A stretch of DNA of 64,000 bases from Blastocatellia bacterium. GTDB taxonomy: Bacteria > Acidobacteriota > Blastocatellia > HR10 > J050. The stretch spans positions 124,001 through 188,000 of the forward strand of contig JALSQX010000033.1 of the NCBI GenBank assembly GCA_026985075.1, written 5' to 3'. The position numbers and the translations under genes are program-made. Below are positions 9,303 through 17,546 of the stretch, piece by piece. The notes beneath the pieces were generated by a model. It was given only the letters and a program-made list of their open reading frames with translations, was not told where the DNA came from and did no database searches. Each line of letters opens with the position of its first letter. The first letter of the stretch is position 1.

Positions 9303-9444
9303 TCCCCCTTTCGGCGCGATTGTAGCACACGGCGACGATTCCCCACCACCCATCGAAGCAGCACTCATACTGGCACGGTCCTCAGCAGAGGTCGTCAACG
9401 ACCGTTATGACATGAGCGCGCCATACGGCGACCATCGGACAGCG

Positions 9445-10317
9445 CTACGCGGACCCCCGAGCGCGCTCCAGCCACAACGCCTTGAACAATTCCGCCGAAC
9501 CAGGAGCGAAGCCCGCGTAATGATTGTTGAAATAAACGAACACATCGAGCCCGCGGGCGACGAGCTGACGGATTCCCTCGATCCACCGTTCCATTTCAGC
9601 CCTCCGGTCCACCACCAGCTCGTTCCATCGCTTCGACTTCCCTTCCTCGCGCATCAATCTGTCGATGAGATCGTCCATCCGCCGCCGGTGGCCGATGAAC
9701 CGCACGTAGCTGAAATCGGCTGTCGCCACATCGATTGTGGCCATGATCTCATCCAGAGAGGGAAGCGTGTAATAGCAAGAGAGCGCCAGGGCGACTCCCC
9801 GCTCGGCGAGCAGAGCAACCAATGATGGATTCAGCCAGTGGGCATTACGAACCTCGACGGCGAAGCGGTAATCAGACGTGGGCAAACGGGCTAAGAACGG
9901 CGCCAGTCGACGGCGAAACTCTTCGCCCGTCTGGTATTCATGAGCATCTCTCTTCTTGGCTACGTAAGGGAATTGGAGCAAGAGCGGACCGAGTTTTTCT
10001 CCCAGCGCCGACATCGTCTGCAGGAAGGACATCATCTCTGAATGACAATCGAGCAGGTACTTCTCGTGAGTGATGACCTGAGGGACCTTGGCCGAGAAGA
10101 GAAAACCTTCCGGCGTCCGCCTGGCCCAGGTTTCAACGGTCTGCCGGGTCGGTTGATGGTAAAACGTCGCGTCGATCTCCACCGTGTCGAAATGTTGCGC
10201 ATAATAGGTGATGAATTCGCTCGGATGAAGTTCGGGCGGATAGAAGACCTCGTACCAATCCGTCGTACTCCAACTGGACGTTCCCAGGTGGAGATTGGAT
10301 GGGAGTTCTGCGCTCAT
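9445..10317 (-). CDS. DUF72 family protein (YecE-like)
   Basis: A 290-residue member of the DUF72/YecE family, predicted to be a TIM-barrel protein. Landmarks are the N-terminal LHLGTSSWSTTDWYEVFYP, HFDTVEIDATFYHQP, FLFSAKVPQVITHE, GPLLLQFPY, and the C-terminal VFVYFNNHYAGFAPGSA, the last being the most conserved block. Molecular function is not established. The ATG at 10317 follows GGGAGGAGGG at normal spacing; the frame upstream to 10404 lacks this signal. It sits between the zinc-ribbon/hutH pair and fabI, all on the minus strand, with about 110-140 bp gaps. Confidence 0.9.
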   Translation of the reverse strand: MSAELPSNLHLGTSSWSTTDWYEVFYPPELHPSEFITYYAQHFDTVEIDATFYHQPTRQTVETWARRTPEGFLFSAKVPQVITHEKYLLDCHSEMMSFLQTMSALGEKLGPLLLQFPYVAKKRDAHEYQTGEEFRRRLAPFLARLPTSDYRFAVEVRNAHWLNPSLVALLAERGVALALSCYYTLPSLDEIMATIDVATADFSYVRFIGHRRRMDDLIDRLMREEGKSKRWNELVVDRRAEMERWIEGIRQLVARGLDVFVYFNNHYAGFAPGSAELFKALWLERARGSA

Positions 10318-10428
10318 TCTGCCCTCCTCCCGAGCGAAGCAGAAGATGAACGGTGCCATGGACTGTCTCACGGGACCGCCCCTCCGGAAAGCCTCGCTCA
10401 GCATCGAATCGGCGCGCGCCCCTACCGA

Positions 10429-11244
10429 TCACGGCGACGCGTCTTTATCCCGCCAGGCCGCCATTTGATCGATGTCCGGCATGCCGACGATGTGATAGCC
10501 ACCATCGACGTGAATGACCTCCCCGGTGATCCCACGAGAGAGAGAGCTACAGAGGAAGAGCGCCGTATCGGCGACTTCACTGGGGTCCGTATTCCGGCGG
10601 AGTGGAGCCAGCTGGGCATACATACCGAGCATGCGCGAAAAGCCCGAGACGCCGGCCGCGGCCAGCGTTCGGATGGGACCGGCGGAAATGGCATTGACGC
10701 GAATTCCCCGAGGGCCGAGATAGTAAGCCAGATAGCGAACGGTCGATTCCAGAGCGGCCTTGGCCACCCCCATGACGTTGTAATTGGGAACGGCCCGCTC
10801 TCCCCCCAGATAGGTCATGGTGACAATACTGCCCCCACCTCGCGCCTCCATCAATGGAACGACGCGACGAGCCATGCCGATGAGCGAATAGACGCTCACC
10901 TCGTGAGCGATGCTGAATCCCCTGCGCGTCGTCTGGACGAAATCACCCTCCAGATCTTCGCGCGGCGCATAGGCGATGGAATGGACGAGAAAATCCAATC
11001 CTCCAAACTCATTTCGGACGGCCTCGAACACCGCATCGAGTTCATCATCTCGCGTGACGTCGCAGGAGAGAATCAGCGGACGCTCTAACTGCTCGGCGAG
11101 TTCGCGGACTTTTCGCTCCAATCGCTCGTTCTGATAAGTGACGGCCAGCCGTGCCCCCGCCTGAGCGACGGCCTGAGCGATGGCCCAGGCGATGCTCCGC
11201 TTATTGGCGATGCCGAAGATGAGTCCCGTCTTCCCTTGGAGCAT
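10429..11244 (-). CDS. fabI: Enoyl-[acyl-carrier-protein] reductase (NADH), FabI type
   Basis: Reduces trans-2-enoyl-ACP in the last step of each fatty-acid elongation cycle. The 271-residue short-chain-dehydrogenase fold has the FabI cofactor motif GIANKRSIAWAIAQ, CDVTRDDELD, LVHSIAYAP, and the catalytic set Y145, Y155 and K162 in MTYLGGERAVPNYNVMGVAK. The following RVNAISAGPIRTLAA is diagnostic for FabI rather than FabL or FabV. The ATG at 11244 starts MLQGKTG; a TTG three codons earlier is in frame but lacks a ribosome site. Catalytic tyrosine spacing Y-x6-K is intact, so it should be active. Confidence 0.95.
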   Translation of the reverse strand: MLQGKTGLIFGIANKRSIAWAIAQAVAQAGARLAVTYQNERLERKVRELAEQLERPLILSCDVTRDDELDAVFEAVRNEFGGLDFLVHSIAYAPREDLEGDFVQTTRRGFSIAHEVSVYSLIGMARRVVPLMEARGGGSIVTMTYLGGERAVPNYNVMGVAKAALESTVRYLAYYLGPRGIRVNAISAGPIRTLAAAGVSGFSRMLGMYAQLAPLRRNTDPSEVADTALFLCSSLSRGITGEVIHVDGGYHIVGMPDIDQMAAWRDKDASP

Positions 11245-11497
11245 AGCCGTCAAACAATATCAATCGAGGGCGGCAGCGTCAAGCGCCATCAGGGGTTGAG
11301 ATCCCCGCCACACGCGTCAGTCCATTCAGACGGTGGACGCCGCCCTCATCGCGATGATAGCCTGTGTTCGCCTCATGATACGATCATCTTCGCCAGGGCG
11401 ACGCCACCCTGCTCCGCCTTCGCGATCGAGAGGGAGACGGTTGATTTTTCCGATAACCGACGTACAATCTCATCCCTTCATCCCCGTGAGCTGACGG

Positions 11498-12511
11498 ATG
11501 ATCATGATGAGGAGGTGGATACACGCGTGGGAACACGCCCTCTATCGTCGTGATGACAACCGACGCATTGGACCATTCGCTTGGGGACTGGACCATCTCG
11601 GCATCGAGGGAGAGAATCCCGACCCCCGTCACCGGCTCCATCGCTTCGTCGAACGAGCGCTCCAGAACAGCGAGGCCTTCTTCACGCCGCCGCCCACCAC
11701 TGCCTACCACTACCAGGATGGAACGCTCACCTTCCCCAGTCCCATCTCCTCCCCGTGGCCGGAGAATAACCGCGTCTGGGCCAACTTCTTCCCCGCCTCG
11801 CCGACCGGCCCGGCGGTGATCGTCCTCCCACACTGGAATGCGCGACCGGAAGCCTACGTGGCGCTCTGCAAGTGGCTCAACGCCTGTCGAATGTCGGCGT
11901 TGCGACTCACCCTCCCTTACCATGAGGCTCGCAAGCCCGCTCATCTGGAGCGCGCCGATTATCTGATCAGCGCCAATATCGGTCGAACGATCCAGGCCTG
12001 CCGGCAATCGGTTCTGGAGACGCGACTGGCCGCCGACTGGCTCATCGAGCGGGGCTACCATCCGGTGGGCATCGTGGGCACCAGCATCGGTTCCTGCATC
12101 GCGTTTCTCGCCTTCGCCCACGATGAGCGATTTCGCGTGGGCGTATTCAATCACGTCTCCTCCTACTTCGCCGATGTCGTCTGGATGGGACTGACCACCC
12201 AGCACGTGCGCCGGAGCCTGGAACCCTACGTGGGATTGGAGGAATTACGGCAGTTCTGGTCGGTCATCAGTCCGTTCGTTTACGTCCCCCGTCTCCGCCG
12301 GATGTCGCGCAAAGCGTTGCTCATCTCGGCCCGCTATGATCTCTCGTTTCTGCCTTCGCTCACCGCCTCGTTCCATCGAGAACTCGACCGCTGGGATGTG
12401 CCGTATGATAAGGTCGTGCTCCCCTGTGGACACTATACGAGCGGCGTCTTCCCGTTCAAGTATCTCATCGGCTTCTCCATCGTCAACTATCTCCGCCGCC
12501 ATCTTCGCTGA
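11498..12511 (+). CDS. Alpha/beta hydrolase, ABHD18-like
   Basis: A 337-residue serine-hydrolase fold. The nucleophile elbow is GIVGTSIGSCIAF (GxSxG), a strand VIVLPHWNARP precedes the oxyanion region, and PCGHYTSG near the C-terminus supplies the likely catalytic histidine. A candidate acid is the aspartate in ISARYDLSFLP. The overall pattern fits the ABHD18/PF09752 group of uncharacterised hydrolases. There is no clear signal peptide. The gene stands alone, and a TetR regulator starts 119 bp downstream. The ATG at 11498 is one of several close by (M1, M3, M4), so the exact start is uncertain. Substrate unknown. Confidence 0.8.
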   Translation: MIMMRRWIHAWEHALYRRDDNRRIGPFAWGLDHLGIEGENPDPRHRLHRFVERALQNSEAFFTPPPTTAYHYQDGTLTFPSPISSPWPENNRVWANFFPASPTGPAVIVLPHWNARPEAYVALCKWLNACRMSALRLTLPYHEARKPAHLERADYLISANIGRTIQACRQSVLETRLAADWLIERGYHPVGIVGTSIGSCIAFLAFAHDERFRVGVFNHVSSYFADVVWMGLTTQHVRRSLEPYVGLEELRQFWSVISPFVYVPRLRRMSRKALLISARYDLSFLPSLTASFHRELDRWDVPYDKVVLPCGHYTSGVFPFKYLIGFSIVNYLRRHLR

Positions 12512-12546
12512 CTGATACGAAGAGCAGTGAGGGGGTGAATTGCTCC

Positions 12547-12576
12547 TTGACGAAACCCGCTCCGAGGGGATAAGAT
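12547..12576 (+). promoter_or_regulatory. Predicted sigma-70 promoter of the tetR-hcr operon
   Basis: TTGACG (12547-12552) and TAAGAT (12571-12576) are separated by 18 bases. Transcription would start near 12583, just before the three-heptamer operator at 12591-12616. The assignment is by eye. Confidence 0.5.
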
Positions 12577-12590
12577 AGGGGCGATGAATT

Positions 12591-12616
12591 TTTGAACTTT
12601 GGTTCAAATTTTGAAC
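12591..12616. promoter_or_regulatory. Three-heptamer palindromic operator, probably for the TetR regulator
   Basis: Three copies of one heptamer alternate in orientation: TTTGAAC (12591-12597), GTTCAAA (12602-12608) and TTTGAAC (12610-12616). Neighbouring copies form two overlapping perfect palindromes, with spacers of four bases and one base. The element ends 13 bp before the TetR start codon and lies just downstream of the predicted promoter, a typical roadblock position for autorepression. Binding by the adjacent TetR protein is inferred from location. Confidence 0.65.
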
Positions 12617-12629
12617 ATGGATTTGAATA

Positions 12630-13289
12630 ATGAGGGATCGGCGACAACTCAAGATCGAACGGAAGAAGGTAGAGATTCTCCAGAGCGCCGCTGAAGCATT
12701 CGGGCGCAACGGCTATCTGGCCACCACCATGGAGGAGATCAGCCAGAAGCTGTTGATGACCAAAGGGAGCCTCTACTATTACTTCACGAACAAGGAAGAG
12801 ATTCTCTATTTCTGTCAGGAGTATTCGCTCAATCGACTGCTCGAACTCCTGAAGGAGGTCAACGCCCTGGATGTCCCTCCGGACGAGAAGTTGCGACGGC
12901 TCATCGTTCGTCAGATCAGCATCATCCTGGATGAACTCAAAGCCGCGGCCATGCACGCTGATTTTCAAATGCTCTCGCCCAAGCTTCTCCGTAAGGTCAT
13001 TCGCAAGCGCGATCGATATGAGCGGGGCGTGCGAGCCATCATTCAACAAGGAATCGATGAGGGTATGTTCGTTCCCTACGATCCCAAGATGGTGACCTTC
13101 GCCATCCTGGGGGCGATCAACTGGACGGTGAAATGGTTCTCTCCGCGCGGGCCGATGACGGCCGTAGAGATCGGAGAGCATTTCGCCGATTACTTCCTCC
13201 GCGGCTTGAAGAAGAGGAGAGGCCCCACCGGGTCGAGAAAGAATCCGGCGGAGGCTCGGCCGACCGGCCGCCTCTCCAAGGAGAGATGA
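12630..13289 (+). CDS. TetR/AcrR-family transcriptional regulator
   Basis: A 219-residue repressor-type protein. The N-terminal helix-turn-helix is canonical: ILQSAAEAFGRNGYLATTME, then EISQKLLMTKGSLYYYF with TNKEEIL closing the domain at about residue 65. The C-terminal ligand-binding half is all-helical and unassigned. It ends three bases before the 2Fe-2S subunit gene and is therefore almost certainly the first gene of the aromatic-reductase operon. Its ligand is plausibly an aromatic CoA ester or related compound (inference). The ATG at 12630 has no strong ribosome site. The C-terminal 25 residues are basic and probably disordered. Confidence 0.9.
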   Translation: MRDRRQLKIERKKVEILQSAAEAFGRNGYLATTMEEISQKLLMTKGSLYYYFTNKEEILYFCQEYSLNRLLELLKEVNALDVPPDEKLRRLIVRQISIILDELKAAAMHADFQMLSPKLLRKVIRKRDRYERGVRAIIQQGIDEGMFVPYDPKMVTFAILGAINWTVKWFSPRGPMTAVEIGEHFADYFLRGLKKRRGPTGSRKNPAEARPTGRLSKER

Positions 13290-13292
13290 GGT

Positions 13293-13796
13293 ATGGACAA
13301 ACAGCTCATCACCCTGCGCGTTAATGGAGAAGTCCACGAACTGGCCATTCCCGTGCATAAAACGCTGCTGGAAGTCCTCCGCGAGGATCTCCATCTGACG
13401 GGGACGAAGCACGGATGCGAACTCGGCGAATGTGGAACCTGCACGGTGCTCGTCGATGGTCAGCCCGTGCTGTCCTGTCTGGCGCTGGCCGTCGAATGGC
13501 AGCATCGCGACATCGTGACCGTGGAGGGGCTGGCCGATGGGCCGCGACCACACCCGCTCCAGCAAGCGTTCGCCGAACTCGGCGCGGCCCAATGCGGGTA
13601 TTGTATTCCGGGCACGCTCCTCACGGCGAAAGCGTTGCTGGACCACAATCCGCGACCGACGCGCCAGGAGATCAAAGAGGCGTTGTCGGGCAATCTCTGC
13701 CGCTGCACGGGCTACATAAAAATCATCGAGGCGGTGGAACGCGCCGCCCAACGTATGGCCGCTCAGACGGCGTTCGCCGAATCGGCGGCTCGTTGA
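13293..13796 (+). CDS. hcrC: Molybdenum hydroxylase small subunit, two [2Fe-2S] clusters (4-hydroxybenzoyl-CoA reductase gamma-like)
   Basis: The 167-residue electron-transfer subunit of a xanthine-oxidase-family enzyme. The plant-ferredoxin-type cluster is held by C42, C47, C50 and C62 (GCELGECGTCTVLVDG, then SCLALAV). The second, helical-domain cluster is held by C101, C104, C136 and C138 (CGYCIPG and LCRCTG). It carries electrons between the FAD subunit and the molybdenum site. Sequence alone does not separate it from CO dehydrogenase or xanthine dehydrogenase small subunits; the hcr assignment comes from the special FAD subunit downstream. It starts three bases after the TetR gene, and 15 bp separate it from the large subunit. 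Confidence 0.88.
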   Translation: MDKQLITLRVNGEVHELAIPVHKTLLEVLREDLHLTGTKHGCELGECGTCTVLVDGQPVLSCLALAVEWQHRDIVTVEGLADGPRPHPLQQAFAELGAAQCGYCIPGTLLTAKALLDHNPRPTRQEIKEALSGNLCRCTGYIKIIEAVERAAQRMAAQTAFAESAAR

Positions 13797-13811
13797 TCGA
13801 AGGAGGTGATC

Positions 13812-16214
13812 ATGGCTGATAAGACGCCATTTTCCATCGTTGGGAAGCCGCTCCCTAAAGTCGATGCCTGGGCCAAGTGCGCGGGCGAGACCATCTATGC
13901 GGATGACCTGAACCTGCCGCGGATGCTCTATGGAAAGCTCCTTCGCAGTCCACATCCGCATGCCATCATTAAACGTATGGATACCCGTCGAGCGCGGGCG
14001 CTCCCCGGCGTTCACGCGGTGATCACCGGCGAGGATCTCCCCATCAAGTTCGGCATTCTTCCCGTCAGTCAAGACGAAGAAGCGCTGGCCCGAGAGAAGG
14101 TCCGATACATTGGCGATCCCGTCGCCGCCGTGGCTGCTGTGGATGAGGAGACGGCCGAAGAGGCCTTGAAGCTCATCGATGTCGAGTATGAACCCCTTCC
14201 GGCGATCACTTCGATCGACGAGGCGCTGGCCCAAAGTGAGAATCGCATTCACGAGTACAACAAAGTGGGGAATATTCAAAAAGCGGTGGCGCTGGAGTTC
14301 GGCGATGTCGAAGAAGGGTTCGCCGAAGCCGACTACATCCGCGAGGACATCTTCTTCTATCAGGGGAGCACTCATCTCCCCATGGAACAACACGCCGCCG
14401 TGGCCGCCTATGGCCCGGACGGGAAACTCACGCTGTGGAGCTCGACGCAAACGCCTCACTATGTTCATCGCGCGCTGGCCAAAGTCCTGGAGATGCCTCC
14501 CAGTCATATTCGCGTCATCGCCACGCCCGTCGGCGGCGGGTTCGGGGGCAAGAGCGATCCTTTCTCTCACGAGATCGTGGCCGCCAAGCTCTCCATGCTC
14601 ACCGGGCGACCGGTCAAGATCACGCTCACGCGAGAGGAAGTCTTCTATGCTCATCGCGGCCGCCATCCCGTCCTCATGTGGGTGAAAACCGGCGTCAAGA
14701 GGGACGGGGCGATTACGGCGATGCACTTCAAGACCTTCCTCGACGGCGGCGCCTACGGGAGCTATGGCGTCGCCAGCACGTATTACACCGGCGCCCTGCA
14801 AACGGTGACTTACAAGATCCCCCGGTATAAGTTCGAAGGGATGCGCGTGTTCACCAACAAGCCTCCCTGCGGCCCCAAGCGCGGGCATGGCACGCCTCAG
14901 CCCCGCTACGCTCTGGAGGTTCACCTGGATAAGATCGCCGAAGACTTGGGCCTCGATCCCGTCGACATGCGCCGACGGCATCTGGTCGACGAGAACTCGC
15001 TGACCGTCAACTGGCTCCGCATCACCACGTGCAGTCTGAAAGCATGCATCGACAAAGTGATCGAAGCGTCTGGTTTTCGACAGAAGTTCCGTCGCTTGCC
15101 CTTCGGCAAAGGCGTCGGATTCGCCTGCAGCTCGTATCTGAGCGGAGCCGGATTGCCCATCTATTGGAATCACATGCCCCACTCCGGCGTGCAGATAAAA
15201 ATCGATCGCGGAGGCGGAGTGGCCGTCTTCTGTGGAAGCATCGATATCGGTCAGGGATCGGATTCCATCCTCGCTTACGTGGTGGCCGAGATTCTGGGCA
15301 TTCGGCCCGAAGATATTCGCGTCGTCACGGCGGACACCGATTTGACGCCGGTCGATCTGGGAAGCTATTCCAGCCGCGTCACGGTGATGACCGGCAATGC
15401 CGCCATGGAGGCGGCCGAGAAGCTCAAAGATCTCCTGCTCACCGTTGCCGGTGAAAAACTGGAGGTGCCCAAAAACCGACTGGTAGCCGTGGATCGACGG
15501 ATCTTCGACGCGGAGGATCCGGAGCGTTCCATCTCCTTCGTGGAGGCCGTCCAACTGGCCGAAGCACGATTTGGTACGCTCGGTTCGGTCGGCAGCTACA
15601 AGCCACCCGAATCGCCGGGCAAGTATAAAGGATCGGGCGTCGGCCCGTCGCCCTCGTACAGCTATACGGCCTGCGTCGCTCAGGTTGACGTGGATCCGGA
15701 GACGGGACTCGTCACCGTGGAGAAGATCTGGATCGCTCACGACATCGGTCGATCGATCAACCCGCTGCTGGTGGAGGGGCAGGTCGAAGGGAGTGTCTAT
15801 ATGGGTCTCGGCGAAGCGCTCATGGAGGAACAGGTGTTCCGGAAGGGACTCCACAAGATTCCCTCCATGCTGGAGTACAAGAGTCCGACCACGTTGGAGA
15901 TGTGCGATGTGGAAACGTTCATCATCGAGAAACCCGATCCTCATGGACCGTTCGGAGCCAAGGAGGTCGGTCAAGGGCCTCTGCTCCCCGTGCCGCCCGC
16001 CGTGGCTAACGCCGTCTATGACGCCGTTGGCGTTCGCATCGACGAGGTCCCCATCACGCCGGAGAAGGTCCTGAAAGCGCTGGAAGCCAAAGCGCGAGGG
16101 GAAGACGGGCGATACGGTCCCTCTCGCATCCCCGACGTCGCCTTCCCGGCGCCGACCACAGTTGACGTGCCGCCCGAATGGCAACCGGCGATTGTGGCCG
16201 AGGGAACGAGCTGA
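13812..16214 (+). CDS. hcrA: Molybdopterin-binding large subunit (4-hydroxybenzoyl-CoA reductase alpha-like)
   Basis: The 800-residue catalytic subunit of the xanthine-oxidase family. It has the N-terminal VGKPLPKVDAWAKCAGETIY, the cofactor loop PVGGGFGGKSDPF, DIGQGSDSI, and the conserved glutamate E718 in GPFGAKEVGQGP, where the family's active-site base lies. In 4-hydroxybenzoyl-CoA reductase this site removes the phenolic hydroxyl, the reverse of normal hydroxylation. ATG 13812 follows AAGGAGG (13800-13806); an earlier in-frame GTG lies inside that ribosome site and is rejected. A long open frame on the opposite strand is a composition shadow. Subfamily assignment relies on the neighbouring FAD subunit. 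Confidence 0.87.
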   Translation: MADKTPFSIVGKPLPKVDAWAKCAGETIYADDLNLPRMLYGKLLRSPHPHAIIKRMDTRRARALPGVHAVITGEDLPIKFGILPVSQDEEALAREKVRYIGDPVAAVAAVDEETAEEALKLIDVEYEPLPAITSIDEALAQSENRIHEYNKVGNIQKAVALEFGDVEEGFAEADYIREDIFFYQGSTHLPMEQHAAVAAYGPDGKLTLWSSTQTPHYVHRALAKVLEMPPSHIRVIATPVGGGFGGKSDPFSHEIVAAKLSMLTGRPVKITLTREEVFYAHRGRHPVLMWVKTGVKRDGAITAMHFKTFLDGGAYGSYGVASTYYTGALQTVTYKIPRYKFEGMRVFTNKPPCGPKRGHGTPQPRYALEVHLDKIAEDLGLDPVDMRRRHLVDENSLTVNWLRITTCSLKACIDKVIEASGFRQKFRRLPFGKGVGFACSSYLSGAGLPIYWNHMPHSGVQIKIDRGGGVAVFCGSIDIGQGSDSILAYVVAEILGIRPEDIRVVTADTDLTPVDLGSYSSRVTVMTGNAAMEAAEKLKDLLLTVAGEKLEVPKNRLVAVDRRIFDAEDPERSISFVEAVQLAEARFGTLGSVGSYKPPESPGKYKGSGVGPSPSYSYTACVAQVDVDPETGLVTVEKIWIAHDIGRSINPLLVEGQVEGSVYMGLGEALMEEQVFRKGLHKIPSMLEYKSPTTLEMCDVETFIIEKPDPHGPFGAKEVGQGPLLPVPPAVANAVYDAVGVRIDEVPITPEKVLKALEAKARGEDGRYGPSRIPDVAFPAPTTVDVPPEWQPAIVAEGTS

Positions 16215-16286
16215 CGTCCCCGATGGGGATCAGCAGCTCGTCGCCGAGGGAGGCGAGGCCATGAGAGGAAAAAGGAGATAACTGCT

Positions 16287-17312
16287 ATGCTCCGATTGCC
16301 CCCATTCACATACTACGCTCCAGCTCGCATCGAAGACGCCGTCAAGATACTCGCCGACTATGGCCCCGACGCCATGGTCGTGGCCGGCGGAACCGATCTT
16401 TATCCCAACATGAAACGACGGCAATTCGAGCCCAAGATCATCGTCGGCTTGCGCCAGATTCGCGAACTTCACCGAATCAACGGCGATGCGAAAACGGGCG
16501 TGACGATTGGCGCCTGCGTGACGTTGGCCGAGGTGAGTCAGCATCCGGCCATCCTCGCTTCGTATCGGGGATTGGCGCGCGCCGCCGGCCTGGTGGCCAA
16601 TCCTCAGATCCGCCATATGGGCACGCTCGGTGGAAACCTGTGCGTCGATACCCGGTGTAACTATTATGACCAGACGCTCTTTTGGCGTCAGGCCCTGGGG
16701 TATTGTCTGAAAAAAGATGGTGCCATCTGTCCGGTGGCGCCGGGGAGCCAGCGCTGTTGGGCGGTGACATCAACGGATACGGCTCCCGTTATCATTGCCC
16801 TTCGCGCCACATTGAGGTTGGTGAGTCCGCGAGGCGAGCGGTTGGTGGCGGCGAGCGATTTCTATCGAGATGACGGCATCCATTACCTGAACAAGGAAGC
16901 CGACGAGATTTTGACCGAGATCCTTCTTCCCCCCATCGATGGGTTGAAGACGACGTACTGGAAGCTTCGACGCCGGGGCTCGTTTGACTTCCCCGTTCTC
17001 GGCGTCGCCGTGGCTCTGGCTCAAGAGGGCGAACGGTGCCGCGACGTCCGCATCGTCACCGGAGGAGTGAATTCCCGCCCCATGGAGATGACCGAGGCGG
17101 AGCGGATCTTGATCGGCGAGCGAATCACGCCCGATCTCATCGAGCGAGTCGCTCAAGCCGTATACCGGCCGGTCAAGGCCCTCGATAATACCGACTTCGT
17201 CCCCCTCTATCGAAAGAAGATGGCTCCGGTCTTCGTCAAGCGCGCGTTGAGAGAACTGCTTGGATGGCCCATCCAGGAGACACCCGACGGGCATACATCG
17301 GCTGCAGGATGA
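16287..17312 (+). CDS. hcrB: FAD-binding subunit with extra [4Fe-4S] loop (4-hydroxybenzoyl-CoA reductase beta-like)
   Basis: The 341-residue FAD subunit. The flavin motifs VVAGGTDLYPNMKR (31-44) and TLGGNLCVDTRC (113-124) are typical of CODH/XDH medium subunits. An insertion absent from those enzymes adds cysteines C124, C140, C148 and C157. A loop with this 16/8/9 spacing carries the additional [4Fe-4S] cluster of 4-hydroxybenzoyl-CoA reductase, as I recall from the Thauera enzyme. This is the main evidence that the operon encodes an aromatic-CoA reductase rather than CO or xanthine dehydrogenase. The ATG follows AAAAGGAG. No CoA ligase or benzoyl-CoA reductase is in the window. Confidence 0.88.
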   Translation: MLRLPPFTYYAPARIEDAVKILADYGPDAMVVAGGTDLYPNMKRRQFEPKIIVGLRQIRELHRINGDAKTGVTIGACVTLAEVSQHPAILASYRGLARAAGLVANPQIRHMGTLGGNLCVDTRCNYYDQTLFWRQALGYCLKKDGAICPVAPGSQRCWAVTSTDTAPVIIALRATLRLVSPRGERLVAASDFYRDDGIHYLNKEADEILTEILLPPIDGLKTTYWKLRRRGSFDFPVLGVAVALAQEGERCRDVRIVTGGVNSRPMEMTEAERILIGERITPDLIERVAQAVYRPVKALDNTDFVPLYRKKMAPVFVKRALRELLGWPIQETPDGHTSAAG

Positions 17313-17477
17313 CCTCGTCGCGCGCCTGAGTTCTCCGAGCGCTCATCGGATCATGCCTCCGAAATTCCTGTGGCCTGAGTCTGAGAAGATCTCAACCATA
17401 CACTCGATGAGGGCATCAATCATCAATAAAGAGCGAACGAACATTCGCAGCACTCTATTCCGAGAGCATCGATAAAG

Positions 17478-17512
17478 AAAAGGGCGCCCCTCCGGAGGAA
17501 AGACGCCCTTTT
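17478..17512. terminator. Bidirectional intrinsic terminator between hcrB and the beta-helix gene
   Basis: AAAAGGGCG (17478-17486) pairs with CGCCCTTTT (17504-17512), with an inner CCTCCGGAGG stem in between. A-rich and T-rich flanks on opposite sides let it work in both directions, which suits the two convergent genes. Confidence 0.85.
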
Positions 17513-17546
17513 CAGGGTGAGCCAACGCTAGAGAGAAGACTCCGGA

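Noticed and set aside
12483-16184. 1233-residue open frame on the minus strand opposite the tetR-hcr operon
   Set aside because: It mirrors strongly coding plus-strand genes with all their cofactor motifs, shows no domain of its own and is rich in Arg, His and Gly as expected for antisense of GC-rich codons.
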